From the NCBI GenBank assembly GCA_017516885.1, contig JAFXAR010000026.1, positions 1 to 64,000 of the forward strand: a DNA stretch of 64,000 bases. The letters are read 5' to 3'. Every line of letters begins with the position of its first letter. Within the stretch, counting starts at the first letter, position 1. The notes below the pieces were generated by a model that was not told where the DNA came from, did no database searches, and saw only the letters and a program-made list of their open reading frames with translations. The DNA comes from Bacteroidaceae bacterium. Lineage in GTDB: Bacteria > Bacteroidota > Bacteroidia > Bacteroidales > Bacteroidaceae. Positions 33,551 to 42,778 of the stretch are shown in pieces. A program made the translations under genes and the position numbers.

Positions 33551-33825
33551 TAAGAAACTGTTTAAATTTCTAAAAAGTATTTTCTTATAGAAGCGTGTTT
33601 CGTCTATTTCGCCATTTTTTATATTCAAAAATAGTGCCAACGAGCGCAATGTAAGTTTACTTACAGATTGCAAAGCGAGTGCAGCCTATTTTCGCGCAAG
33701 TCAAAAATGCCTGTTTCTTTCTTTTTTGCGGTTGCATAGCCCGCTATGCGCCCTCAAAAAATAAAAAAACATACTATCTTTGCTCTATAAAAAATTTGGC
33801 GATATAAATTTAAACAGCTTCTAAG
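33551..33825. repeat. MITE-like element, copy A
   Basis: 275 bp bounded by imperfect terminal inverted repeats TAAGAAACTGTTTAAATTT (33551) and AAATTTAAACAGCTTCTAA (ending 33824). The interior holds CGCCATTTTTTATATTCAAAAAT, a hairpin TTGCATAGC-cc-GCTATGCG, and an exact TATCTTTG (33775-33782) pointing outward toward the SusC gene. Compared with copies B and C it carries about 70 extra bp with its own hairpin (GCAATGTAAGT with ACTTACAGATTGC). It has no coding capacity. Confidence 0.8.
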
Positions 33826-33865
33826 TCTCTTATTGGCTTTAACTTAAAAAATACTATTAACATGT

Positions 33866-33906
33866 AATAAAGTATCCCCACACGTGCGGGGATACTTTAT
33901 TTTTTT
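33866..33906 (+). terminator. Strong hairpin ahead of the SusC gene
   Basis: A long stem (AATAAAGTATCCCC, loop containing CACGTG, GGGGATACTTTATT) followed by TTTTTTG: the shape of an intrinsic terminator. A promoter-like TAATTTTG (33908-33915) begins right after it, so it may block read-through from upstream or act as an attenuator. Confidence 0.65.
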
Positions 33907-33907
33907 G

Positions 33908-33915
33908 TAATTTTG
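33908..33915 (+). promoter_or_regulatory. Candidate -7 element for the SusCD operon
   Basis: TAATTTTG directly after the hairpin, about 70 bp before the SusC ATG; the same octamer precedes the gene at 31571. A -33 element is not clear. Confidence 0.4.
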
Positions 33916-33983
33916 CGTTCCTTCTTATAGGAAGCTGCTTTAAGGCGGTTTCTTGGAAATAATGAACTAATAAAAAGACAATA

Positions 33984-36900
33984 ATGGGAAAAACTATTTT
34001 AACCCCAACTGCACTTTTCAGGGCCTTGCTGCTTGTGGCGCTTCTTGCGGTTATGCCTGTGTCCGCTGCTTTCGCATCGGCCGTTACGCATGCACCGGCG
34101 CCTGATGATAGGAGAACTGTCGCGGGCAAGGTTACCGACAAGGCAAACGGTGAACCTGTCTTCGGCGCAACCGTTGCGGTGTGGGCCGGCGGCAAGCTGG
34201 TAACCGGTACAACTACCGGCTACGAAGGCGAGTTTAAGGTAATCTCTCCTGTAAGCGACTTTGAGGTGCATGTTACTTTCATAGGCTATCACGAGGCTGT
34301 GATTCATTCATCGGGCAAGAGCATGGAAAATCTCCATATTGAACTTGTTGAGGATGCCAACCTGCTTAGTGATGTGGTAGTTACCGGATTCGTTACAAAG
34401 AACAAGGAGACCTTTACAGGTTCGGTTACAGAAGTTTCGGGCGTGGAACTTAAGCAAGTTTCGGGAACAAACCTGATAAGTGCAATCTCTGCACTTACAC
34501 CCGGCATGGCCATGGTGCAGAATACAAGCCAGGGCTCAAACCCCAATCATACTCCTGAACTTGTGCTCCGCGGCATGAGCTCCTTCTCTAACAGCGGACA
34601 GCAGGTGAACCAGCCTACAATAATCCTTGACGGTACTGAAATTACAATGCAGGACCTATATGACCTTGACATTAACGAAATTGAGAAAATTACAGTGCTC
34701 AAGGATGCTTCGGCAACGGCGCTTTACGGTTCAAAGGCTGCAAACGGCGTAATTGTGATTACCCGAAAGCCAATCCTGGAGAGCACCTTGCGTGTTCAGT
34801 ATAACTTTACAGGCAATGTGCAGTTCCCTATGCTTGGCGATTATGATGTGCTCAGTGCCAGGGAAAAACTTGAATATGAACGCCTCGCCGGGCTTTATGA
34901 CGCAAAGGGCGCAATAAATCCCGCAACCGGGCTGCCGCTGCAGTATGAATATGACGAACTCTACAACCAGCGCTATAAGACGATAGCGGCAGGGCTGAAT
35001 AGTGACTGGCTTTCGCAGCCTGCGCGCACAGCCTTCTCGCACGACCACTCTCTGCGCGTCTATGGCGGAGCTTCTAATCTGCGCTATGAACTGACAGGAC
35101 GTTACGGCGACACAAAAGGTGTGATGAAGGACGACTACCGCAAGCGTACAAGCATTGGCTTCAAGCTCGACTACATCATAGGAAACTCCGTTACAATATC
35201 TAACCGCACAACCTATCAGGAAATTGCGGTAAAGAACTCTCCCTATGGCTCGTTCTCGCAGTATGTGCGCATGAACCCTTATGACAGGATATTCAATGCC
35301 GACGGTACTCCCAACACAAACCTTTCATGGGATATTGACAATCCGCTTTATGAGGCAACTCTTGGCTCTTTCTCAAAGAGCGGCGAGCGCTCTCTCTCAA
35401 ACAGCACCGACTTCCGTTGGGATATAAACGACATGTTCCTGCTTACCGGTCATTTCAACATTGCAAGCGAAATGGGCAGCAGCGATATTTTTACATCGCC
35501 GAAATCGCGTGCTTACAAGGATATAGCCGACCTCAGCAAGAAAGGCCAGTATACCAAGGGCACAACTCGCGGAACAAGCTATAATGCGAATGTTGTAGGA
35601 ACTTTCAACAAGTTCTTCAAGGACCTGTCGCTTGTGAGCCTTTCTGCAGGATGGGAGATTAACCATGCCGAAAGCAGCAGTGAAACCACGCAGGCCATAG
35701 GCTTCTACAACGACCACCTTTCATACATTGGCAATGCAGCCGGCTATCCCACCGACAGCAAGCCTTACGGAACACAGGCCGAAACTGCCGATGTCGGTTT
35801 CTTTACTACAGGAAACTTCTCATGGCGCAACCGCTATTTTATGGATGCCACTTGGCGCACTACAGGCTCTTCGCAGTTTGGCGAAAATAACCGTTTCGGG
35901 CACTTCTGGTCGGGCGGTCTTGGATGGAACGTGATGAACGAGCCGTTCATGAAGAAGATTAAGAAGAATTTTGACATCTTCAAGGTGCGCGGAAGCATGG
36001 GATATACCGGCAAGGTAAGCTTCAGCCCTTTCCAGGCAATGACAATGTACAAGTATCTGAACGACTATGAGTACAAAAACGGCATTGGCGCAATTCCGCT
36101 TACCATAGGCAATGTCGACCTTACATGGGAGCGTACAATGACCTACAATGTAGGTGTTGACCTCAGCATGTTCGACCGCAGGCTGAATTTTGCCTTTGAT
36201 GCCTACATACGCAACACCACTGACTTGCTGCTTGACAAGGCAAAAGCTCCCTCAACCGGTGTTACTACAGCAAAGTCCAATCTTGGCGAAATGCAGAACC
36301 GCGGTATCGAGTTTCAGATTGACGGCTATATTTTCCGCACAAATGATTTCTATTGGCGCTTGGCTGCTACCGGTTACATGAACCGCAACAAGATTACCAA
36401 AATCAACAAGGCGCTTGAGGAAATCAACAAGGAGAATCAGGAGAATGCCGGTTTCTATCTTGCCCCGCTGCCGCAATATGCCGAGGGCGAGAGTGTCACA
36501 GCGCTGAAGTTAGTTCGTTCGGGCGGCATTGACCCGGCTACGGGAAAAGAGGTGTACATAAAGCGCAATGGCGAACGCACCTTCGTGTACGACCCAGCCG
36601 ACAAGGTGTACATAGGCGATACCGAACCTGAATTTGCAGGAACATTCAGCACAAATCTCTATTGGAAGGGATTCAGCCTCTATGCTCTCTTCAACTTCAG
36701 AATGGGCGCTTGGGTTTACAACACCACGCGTGCATCAAAGGTAGAGGGCGCTGACCCGCATTACAATGCCGACCAGCGTGTCTTTGATGACCGTTGGAAG
36801 AACCCCGGTGACCTTGCGCTGTACAAGGATATTGCCGATACCTCGCGTCCCCAGCAGACCGACCGCTTTGCCGAAGAGGAGAATACTCTCTCTCTTGGCT

Positions 36901-37076
36901 CGCTCAACCTCAGTTATGAATTTAACGATAAGCTCTGCAAGCGCATGAGATTGCGCAATCTCCGTTTGGGTGTCAACTTTACCGATATTCTGCGTCTTTC
37001 CACTGTGAAGATTGAGCGCGGTACTGATTACCTCTACAGCCAGGGCTTTGAGCTTTATTTGAGTGTTACACTTTAA
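33984..37076 (+). CDS. SusC/RagA-family TonB-dependent outer-membrane transporter
   Basis: 1030 aa. Signal peptide, then a carboxypeptidase-like regulatory domain (about 45-125; VAGKVTDKANGEPVFGATVA), then the TonB plug domain (about 130-255) with VLRGMSSFSNSGQQ, PTIILDGTEI and the SusC hallmark EKITVLKDASATALYGSKAA. The rest is the 22-strand beta barrel ending in an aromatic-rich strand (GFELYLSVTL). It imports a nutrient across the outer membrane using TonB energy, in complex with the SusD-like lipoprotein encoded 14 bp downstream. The barrel is of normal length. Substrate class cannot be read from the barrel; the neighbouring genes suggest peptides rather than glycans. Confidence 0.96.
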   Translation: MGKTILTPTALFRALLLVALLAVMPVSAAFASAVTHAPAPDDRRTVAGKVTDKANGEPVFGATVAVWAGGKLVTGTTTGYEGEFKVISPVSDFEVHVTFIGYHEAVIHSSGKSMENLHIELVEDANLLSDVVVTGFVTKNKETFTGSVTEVSGVELKQVSGTNLISAISALTPGMAMVQNTSQGSNPNHTPELVLRGMSSFSNSGQQVNQPTIILDGTEITMQDLYDLDINEIEKITVLKDASATALYGSKAANGVIVITRKPILESTLRVQYNFTGNVQFPMLGDYDVLSAREKLEYERLAGLYDAKGAINPATGLPLQYEYDELYNQRYKTIAAGLNSDWLSQPARTAFSHDHSLRVYGGASNLRYELTGRYGDTKGVMKDDYRKRTSIGFKLDYIIGNSVTISNRTTYQEIAVKNSPYGSFSQYVRMNPYDRIFNADGTPNTNLSWDIDNPLYEATLGSFSKSGERSLSNSTDFRWDINDMFLLTGHFNIASEMGSSDIFTSPKSRAYKDIADLSKKGQYTKGTTRGTSYNANVVGTFNKFFKDLSLVSLSAGWEINHAESSSETTQAIGFYNDHLSYIGNAAGYPTDSKPYGTQAETADVGFFTTGNFSWRNRYFMDATWRTTGSSQFGENNRFGHFWSGGLGWNVMNEPFMKKIKKNFDIFKVRGSMGYTGKVSFSPFQAMTMYKYLNDYEYKNGIGAIPLTIGNVDLTWERTMTYNVGVDLSMFDRRLNFAFDAYIRNTTDLLLDKAKAPSTGVTTAKSNLGEMQNRGIEFQIDGYIFRTNDFYWRLAATGYMNRNKITKINKALEEINKENQENAGFYLAPLPQYAEGESVTALKLVRSGGIDPATGKEVYIKRNGERTFVYDPADKVYIGDTEPEFAGTFSTNLYWKGFSLYALFNFRMGAWVYNTTRASKVEGADPHYNADQRVFDDRWKNPGDLALYKDIADTSRPQQTDRFAEEENTLSLGSLNLSYEFNDKLCKRMRLRNLRLGVNFTDILRLSTVKIERGTDYLYSQGFELYLSVTL

Positions 37077-37090
37077 TACGTTGTTTAAGG

Positions 37091-38509
37091 ATGAAAAGAT
37101 TTAGATATATATTATTGCTGATGTCGTCTATGCTGCTTGCAGTGACTTCGTGCGACGATTTTCTTGACATTACCCCCGACGGGCAGGTAAAGCGTGACCC
37201 GCTGCTTTCAACGCCCGAGGGCATTGAGGACGCTATGTACGGTGTCTACTCGCAAATGCGTACACAGCAGCTCTACGGCCAGGAACTGCACTTCTCAACG
37301 CTTGAGATACTGTCGCAGACAATGTGGTGCTATGGAAACTCGGCATCAACGGCAATGAGCGGCTATAATTGGGAGCACTCTTCGGTAAAAGGCATCTTTG
37401 AGGCAGTGTGGACCGGCATGTATAAGAATATCTCAAACGTGAACAGCATACTCGATGCCCCTCTTGTTGCGGGTGCGGCGGAGTTCCCATATACGCTCTA
37501 TCGTGGCGAGGCGCTTGGCATGCGTGCTTTCATGCACTTTGACCTTGTTCGTCTGTTCGCCGAACAGTATACCGTGAATCCCAAGGCAAACGGAATACCG
37601 TACGCCACAGAATTCTCGCTTAAGACCCCTGAATTTGAATCGTTGGAGAAGAACTATGAACATATAATTGCCGACCTTCTTGAGGCCGAGGCGCTGCTTG
37701 CCGATGAGGCTGCGCATGAGAGCGAAGGCAGCTTTATGCTCGACCGCCAGATTCATTTCAACCTTTATGCGGCGCAGGCAACATTGGCACGCGTGTACCT
37801 TACAATGGGGAACAGGGAGAAGGCGGCAGAGTATGCATTGAAAGTGATAGAGGGGGGCAAATATACTCTCAAGGAGAAGACGGAAGTAGTGAACGACCTT
37901 GCAGGAGTGCTCTCGCGCAAGGAGACAATTTTCGGCATCTACCATCCCGGTTTCTACACAAGCGTAAGCGGCAAACTGCAGCAGGTTACATCGTACTACT
38001 CTCTTGACCTCCGCAGCGATTTTATGGAACTTTATGAGAAGGATGCTGCCGGACTTGATTTCCGCACAATGGCCTATTTCTCCGAATCGGGTGTAGGCGA
38101 CGATGTAAAGTACCGTCTCAGCAAGCTTACCGATATATATGAACTCAACAACATGGCTTCAAACCGTCCCGCCGACCTTATATTGGGAATCAACCTCATA
38201 CGCTTGCCCGAAATGTACTACATTGCGGCAGAGGCGCTGCTTGACAGCGATTACGACGCAGCACTCGCATATTACAACAGTGTGCGCCTGCACCGCGGGC
38301 TCGACCCGCTTGAGGCGGAAAAGAGACTCACCGTGGAACTGATAAACGATGAGCGCTATAAGGAACTTATTGGCGAAGGGCAGACATACTTCAATATGAA
38401 GCGGCAGAACCTTCCAATACTCTCCCACGACGGAAAGACCACTTATCAGCCGGCGGCAGGAATTTACTCAATCCCCATTCCTGATGTTGAGATTGAAAAC
38501 AGAAACTAA
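37091..38509 (+). CDS. SusD/RagB-family nutrient-binding lipoprotein
   Basis: 472 aa. Lipobox TSC at about residue 21, followed by DDFLDITPDGQVKRD, the typical SusD N-terminus. Helical (TPR-like) region with FEAVWTGMYKNISNVNSIL and RGEALGMRAFMHFDLVRLFA, both standard SusD motifs, and a C-terminal RYKELIGEGQTYFNMKR. It forms the lid of the SusC barrel at 33984. Length is at the short end for the family, nearer to RagB-type peptide importers than to SusD itself (inference). Confidence 0.95.
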   Translation: MKRFRYILLLMSSMLLAVTSCDDFLDITPDGQVKRDPLLSTPEGIEDAMYGVYSQMRTQQLYGQELHFSTLEILSQTMWCYGNSASTAMSGYNWEHSSVKGIFEAVWTGMYKNISNVNSILDAPLVAGAAEFPYTLYRGEALGMRAFMHFDLVRLFAEQYTVNPKANGIPYATEFSLKTPEFESLEKNYEHIIADLLEAEALLADEAAHESEGSFMLDRQIHFNLYAAQATLARVYLTMGNREKAAEYALKVIEGGKYTLKEKTEVVNDLAGVLSRKETIFGIYHPGFYTSVSGKLQQVTSYYSLDLRSDFMELYEKDAAGLDFRTMAYFSESGVGDDVKYRLSKLTDIYELNNMASNRPADLILGINLIRLPEMYYIAAEALLDSDYDAALAYYNSVRLHRGLDPLEAEKRLTVELINDERYKELIGEGQTYFNMKRQNLPILSHDGKTTYQPAAGIYSIPIPDVEIENRN

Positions 38510-38524
38510 AAACGGCCTATTGAC

Positions 38525-39346
38525 ATGAAAGATATTATAAGATACGCCATAATGGCATTAGCCTTGCCTGCGGCGCTCCTCTTTACAGCGTGCGACGACG
38601 AGGACTACATGAGATTCGATGTATCACATTCAGGTGTATATTTTACAAAGGATACGCTCATTTACTCGTTTGGTGTAACCCCGGTTGAGATAAGGGAATA
38701 TACCTACAATATTCCGGTAAAGGTAATGGGTGGAGTAAGCAGCCTGAAGAGAGAGATTGCCTATACAGTAATCCCCGATTCCACTACGGCAGTGGAGGGT
38801 GTTCACTACACGATAGGCGAGGCCTGCATTATGCCCGACTCAGTGCAGGGAGTTATTCCTGTAACGGTGTACCGCGACAATCTCGAAGGCACTTTTGCAA
38901 CAGGATACACCCGCTACAGCCTTTGTCTGCAACTCAGCAGCAACGAGCACTTTGTGCCAACGCTTGATTCATTGAGCCAGGTGCGCATGTTCCGTTTCGA
39001 TAACTCTGTCGACCAGCCGGCGTGGTACAATGCGCACGGCGAAAAGGTTTGGCAAAAGAGATATTTGGGCGAATGGCATCCGTTGAAGTTCATTAAGATG
39101 GTGGAGTATTTCCACGATGTTGAGAAAATCCTGCCCGAAACATACAAGAAAATGGCAGCGCTCTACGGCGACAACCTTGAGCATATCCCTTTTGGCGACC
39201 CTTATCAGTACCGTACAATCTTCGTAAAGTATATCTATTCAAAGATGTATGAGTATTTTGAGAATCCTGCAAACAGGGAGCGCATTCTGAGCGAATTCCC
39301 CGATTTTCCATTTGATTTCCCTGACCCATATTCAGTTGCTGCCTGA
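38525..39346 (+). CDS. DUF4843 surface lipoprotein
   Basis: 273 aa. Lipobox FTAC then acidic DDEDY, a signature of surface-exposed Bacteroidetes lipoproteins. The DUF4843 outline is visible: FDVSHSGVYFTKDTLIYSFG near the start, an Ig-like pattern with YNIPVKVMGG and DSTTAVEGVHYTIGE, and a C-terminal helical part. DUF4843 proteins are regularly encoded after SusC/SusD pairs that lack carbohydrate enzymes. It lies 15 bp after susD. Confidence 0.88.
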   Translation: MKDIIRYAIMALALPAALLFTACDDEDYMRFDVSHSGVYFTKDTLIYSFGVTPVEIREYTYNIPVKVMGGVSSLKREIAYTVIPDSTTAVEGVHYTIGEACIMPDSVQGVIPVTVYRDNLEGTFATGYTRYSLCLQLSSNEHFVPTLDSLSQVRMFRFDNSVDQPAWYNAHGEKVWQKRYLGEWHPLKFIKMVEYFHDVEKILPETYKKMAALYGDNLEHIPFGDPYQYRTIFVKYIYSKMYEYFENPANRERILSEFPDFPFDFPDPYSVAA

Positions 39347-39384
39347 ATACAGTAAAAGTACCAAATAAGCATTATTATAGAGAT

Positions 39385-40890
39385 ATGAAAATATTAAAAC
39401 TGCATATAGCATTATTGGCTCTTCTTATGCTTGCCTCATGCTTCAGTGACGAGACAACGGATGCAACGCGCCCTCTCTCCCACATAACGATAGAGTCGGG
39501 CATTGACAGCATATACAATATTGACAAGAACAGCACGCTTGTCATCCATCCGGTCATTTCGCAAAGCAACAAGGAAAAGCCGCTCTCATATACATGGGAA
39601 ATAGAACTGAAAGCCTATTCCCATGATGAGGCCTTTACATTTGTGGGCAATGCGCTTGGAAAGTACAACTGCCGCCTTATTGTGGAAAATGAGGACGGAA
39701 AGGCATTCTATCCCTTCATAGTGTATGTAAACTCACCCTATGAAGAGGGCATAACCCTGCTCAGCAAGGACTCCCAGGGCAATTCAATGCTTTCGTTCAT
39801 GCAGAAGCCCGAACCCGGCAGCGAAGCCAGCTTCACCGTGGGCGACTGCTTTGCAGTGAACAATCCCGACACCCCCTTTGCTGCGGGCGCGGCCGACATT
39901 GTACAGTGCAGCGGCAGCCTTATTGTTGCCTGCCAGGGAGGCGGCGAGCGTGACGACCTGCCCACAATCTACTATTTGAACGAAAAGACCCTTGTGGTGG
40001 AGAATATGTTCACAGTTCCTGAATACGATGATTTCAAGCCCACAATTCTCGGCATTCCGGAGACGGGCTATTCCGGCGTGTCATATCCTGTAATATGCGA
40101 GAATGGCAAAGTCTATGAGTTCTCCACAACAGAATCGGCTGTGGCTAAGCCAAGAAAACTGCAATCCACATACGCGCAGAGTTGCATCGTAAACAGCGGA
40201 ACAGCCTACGATATTGTGCTGTGGGACAGTGACAATGGAGCGCTTGCGCAAATTTACAACGGTTACGGTCCATATTACTGCAGCAAGGAGTATCATCTTA
40301 CCTTGGGCGACTCCCTCTTCCGGGATAAAAACCACTTCGTTAACCGCAGTCTTGTGGCAATGGCAAAGGTGGCAATGACAACAGCGCAGAAGGTCACAGC
40401 CGGCGGCCGTCAGGAGTTTCTCATACTTTCAAATATCACAGGCACTCCAATTACCCGCAGCGAGGTTCTCTATACCGATTTTTGGGGCTACGACTTTGTT
40501 GAGATGAAGCCAACATTCACAACGGCAAACACTTCTCAGGCCTCAATTCCTGCAAATCCGCTTACAGTCGAGACGCCATGCGTGGCAAACAAAACCTATT
40601 ACTCGCTCCTTTTTGCCGACGGCAACAAAGTGCGCCGCTGGAACTACAATACAAATGTTTCAACGCTCCCGAATGCTCCAACGCTCCTTACTGTGGGCAG
40701 CGACAGCGCAGTTATAACTGCATTTGAAATAAGCAGTGACCACATGAAGACCTATGTAGCCTTCTATGAACCCGCTCAAGAGGGGCTTAACGGCAGCGTG
40801 TGGGTGTTTGACACCGACAAGGGCACAGTGCTCGAAAAATATGACAACATCTGCTACAAGCCTGTAAAGATGTTCTATAAGAAAAAGTAA
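39385..40890 (+). CDS. PKD-like family lipoprotein of the SusCD locus
   Basis: 501 aa. Lipobox LASC followed by FSDETTD. The N-terminal PKD-like domain (about 30-125) has LSYTWEIELKAYSHDEAF and a closing strand AFYPFIVYVN. The C-terminal part (about 130-500) reads as a beta-propeller-like repeat region (ITLLSKDSQGNSMLSFM, KVYEFSTTES, GSVWVFDTDKGTV). Fourth and last gene of the SusC-SusD-DUF4843-PKD operon; a terminator follows. It probably covers the outside of the SusCD complex and binds the substrate. Confidence 0.87.
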   Translation: MKILKLHIALLALLMLASCFSDETTDATRPLSHITIESGIDSIYNIDKNSTLVIHPVISQSNKEKPLSYTWEIELKAYSHDEAFTFVGNALGKYNCRLIVENEDGKAFYPFIVYVNSPYEEGITLLSKDSQGNSMLSFMQKPEPGSEASFTVGDCFAVNNPDTPFAAGAADIVQCSGSLIVACQGGGERDDLPTIYYLNEKTLVVENMFTVPEYDDFKPTILGIPETGYSGVSYPVICENGKVYEFSTTESAVAKPRKLQSTYAQSCIVNSGTAYDIVLWDSDNGALAQIYNGYGPYYCSKEYHLTLGDSLFRDKNHFVNRSLVAMAKVAMTTAQKVTAGGRQEFLILSNITGTPITRSEVLYTDFWGYDFVEMKPTFTTANTSQASIPANPLTVETPCVANKTYYSLLFADGNKVRRWNYNTNVSTLPNAPTLLTVGSDSAVITAFEISSDHMKTYVAFYEPAQEGLNGSVWVFDTDKGTVLEKYDNICYKPVKMFYKKK

Positions 40891-40910
40891 ACATACTTTT
40901 TCTGTTTCAA

Positions 40911-40951
40911 AAAGGTCCGGGGCTGGCGCTCTGGACCTTTTTGATTTTCTT
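40911..40951 (+). terminator. Terminator of the SusCD operon
   Basis: Stem AAAGGTCC (40911-40918) pairs with GGACCTTT (40933-40940), then TTGATTTTCTT. Confidence 0.8.
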
Positions 40952-41092
40952 GTATTCAAGGATGTGCGTTGTGATGCCGCACCTGCTCCATGAGCACCTG
41001 TAATTGCCGCCTTGTACAGCATTTAATTTTTTTTAAGGAACAATCTTTCTTTTTTATTCATTTATTATCTACTTTCACTGCTAAGAAAGAAG

Positions 41093-41122
41093 TTGGCGAA
41101 CTTCATATTTGGTGTAACCTTT
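41093..41122 (+). promoter_or_regulatory. Candidate promoter of alanine dehydrogenase
   Basis: TTG (41093-41095), 19-bp spacer, TAACCTTT (41115-41122), 14 bp before the ATG. Confidence 0.4.
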
Positions 41123-41136
41123 AAACCTTCAGAGCT

Positions 41137-42243
41137 ATGATTATCGGTATTCCAAAAGAAATCAAGAACAATGAGAACCGTGTGGGAATGACACCCTCAG
41201 GCGTTCAGGAGATGGTCAAGAATGGCCACATTGTGTATGTGCAGGAATCGGCAGGCGTTAACAGCGGTTTCAGTGACGACGCTTATACTGCGGCCGGTGC
41301 AATAATCCTTCCCTCTATTGAAGATGTGTATGCTTCGGCCGAAATGATTGTAAAGGTTAAAGAACCCATTGAGAGCGAGTACAGGCTTGTGCGCAAGGGA
41401 CAGCTTGTATTTACCTATTTCCATTTTGCCTCCAGCGAACCGCTTACAAAGGCCATGATTGAGAGCGGCGCAGTGTGCTGCGCCTATGAGACTGTAGAGC
41501 GCAAGGACCGCTCCCTGCCTCTGCTTGTGCCGATGTCCGAGGTTGCCGGCCGCATGGCAACGCAGGAAGGCTGCTACTTCCTTGAGCGCCCGCGAGGCGG
41601 CAAGGGCAAGCTCATGGGCGGTGTGCCGGGCGTCAAGCCGGCAAAGGTGTTTGTAATCGGCGGCGGAGTAGTGGGCACAGCAGCAGCGCGCACGGCTGCC
41701 GGAATGGGAGCTGATGTGACAATTTGTGATGTGTCCTTGCCGCGTCTTGCCTATCTTGCCGATGTCATGCCAAAGAATGTAAAGACACTTATGTCATCGG
41801 AATACAATATCCGTGAAGAGCTTAAGAGTGCCGACTTGGTTGTGGGTTCAGTGCTTATTCCCGGAGCGAAAGCCCCAAAGCTTGTAACACGCGATATGCT
41901 AGCCCTTATGGAACCAGGCAGCGTGCTTGTTGATGTTGCCATTGACCAGGGCGGTTGCTTTGAGACCTCGCACCCTACAACCCATGAAAAGCCTACATAC
42001 TATGTCGATGGAATTCTGCACTATTGCGTTGCGAATATTCCCGGCGCAGTGCCCTATACATCAACATTGGCGCTTACCAATGCAACATTGCCATACGCGC
42101 TGCAGCTTGCCAATAAGGGCTGGCGCAAGGCTTGTGCCGACAATGAAGAACTTCGCAAGGGCCTGAATATAGTTGAAGGCAAGGTTGTATATAAAGAGGT
42201 TGCTCAAGCCTGGAACCTGCCGCTTGATGAACTGGATTTATAA
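41137..42243 (+). CDS. ald: Alanine dehydrogenase
   Basis: 368 aa, normal length. It converts L-alanine to pyruvate and ammonia with NAD. Features: N-terminal [18 protein letters not shown] (substrate-binding Arg and Lys), the catalytic His region FTYFHFASS, the Rossmann motif [20 protein letters not shown], and [18 protein letters not shown]. The stop codon (42241-42243) is followed without a gap by the 9-bp repeat array. No terminator other than the repeats is seen, so the array may form the 3' end of its mRNA. Confidence 0.97.
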   Translation: MIIGIPKEIKNNENRVGMTPSGVQEMVKNGHIVYVQESAGVNSGFSDDAYTAAGAIILPSIEDVYASAEMIVKVKEPIESEYRLVRKGQLVFTYFHFASSEPLTKAMIESGAVCCAYETVERKDRSLPLLVPMSEVAGRMATQEGCYFLERPRGGKGKLMGGVPGVKPAKVFVIGGGVVGTAAARTAAGMGADVTICDVSLPRLAYLADVMPKNVKTLMSSEYNIREELKSADLVVGSVLIPGAKAPKLVTRDMLALMEPGSVLVDVAIDQGGCFETSHPTTHEKPTYYVDGILHYCVANIPGAVPYTSTLALTNATLPYALQLANKGWRKACADNEELRKGLNIVEGKVVYKEVAQAWNLPLDELDL

Positions 42244-42655
42244 GGTGGCTAGGGTAACTAGGGTAGCTAAGGTGGCTAGGGTAACTAGGGTTGCTAGGGT
42301 GGCTATGGTTGCTATGGTGGCTAGGGTAACTAGGGTTGCTATGGTGGCTAGGGTAACTAGGGTAGCTAGGGTAACTAGGGTGGCTATGGTAGCTAGGGTT
42401 ACTATGGTGGCTAAGGTAACTATGGTTGCTATGGTGGCTAGGGTTGCTATGGTGGCTAGGGTTGCTATGGTGGCTAGGGTTGCTATGGTTGCTAGGGTTG
42501 CTATGGTGGCTAGGGTTGCTATGGTTGCTAGGGTTGCTATGGTGGCTGGGGTTGCTATGGTGGCTAGGGTTGCTATGGTTGCTAGGGTTGCTATGGTGGC
42601 TAGGGTAGCTATGGTGGCTAGGGTAGCTATGGTGGCTAGGGTTACTATGGTGGCT
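42244..42655. repeat. 9-bp tandem array, forward half (about 46 units)
   Basis: About 46 head-to-tail units of consensus [GTA]GGT[TGA][GA]CTA, starting at the first base after the ald stop. Most units alternate between TGGTGGCTA and GGGTTGCTA, giving an 18-bp higher-order period in the centre. One unit deviates (TGGTGGCTG near 42540-42549). Because the unit is 9 bp, all plus-strand frames read as short amino-acid repeats; these are not real proteins. Confidence 0.95.
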
Positions 42656-42752
42656 ACTTAGTTATCCTAGTAATCCTAGCTATCTTAGTAATCCTAGCTA
42701 TCTTAGTAACCTTAGTAATCCTAGTAATCCTAGTAAAGTAACCTTAGCCACC
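42656..42752. repeat. 9-bp array, inverted half (about 11 units)
   Basis: After the junction GCTACTTAGTTATCCTAG the same unit continues in reverse complement (TAGTAATCC, TAGCTATCT, TAGTAACCT), decaying toward 42752. Together with the forward half it makes a long quasi-palindrome able to fold back on itself. Confidence 0.9.
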
Positions 42753-42778
42753 TTGGCAATCCCAGTGCCATTGCTGCT

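Noticed and set aside
42173..42661. Plus-strand open frame of 162 codons with Val-Ala-Arg/Met repeats
   Set aside because: It starts inside ald in another frame and then reads the 9-bp array, whose period keeps every frame open; no protein-like composition.
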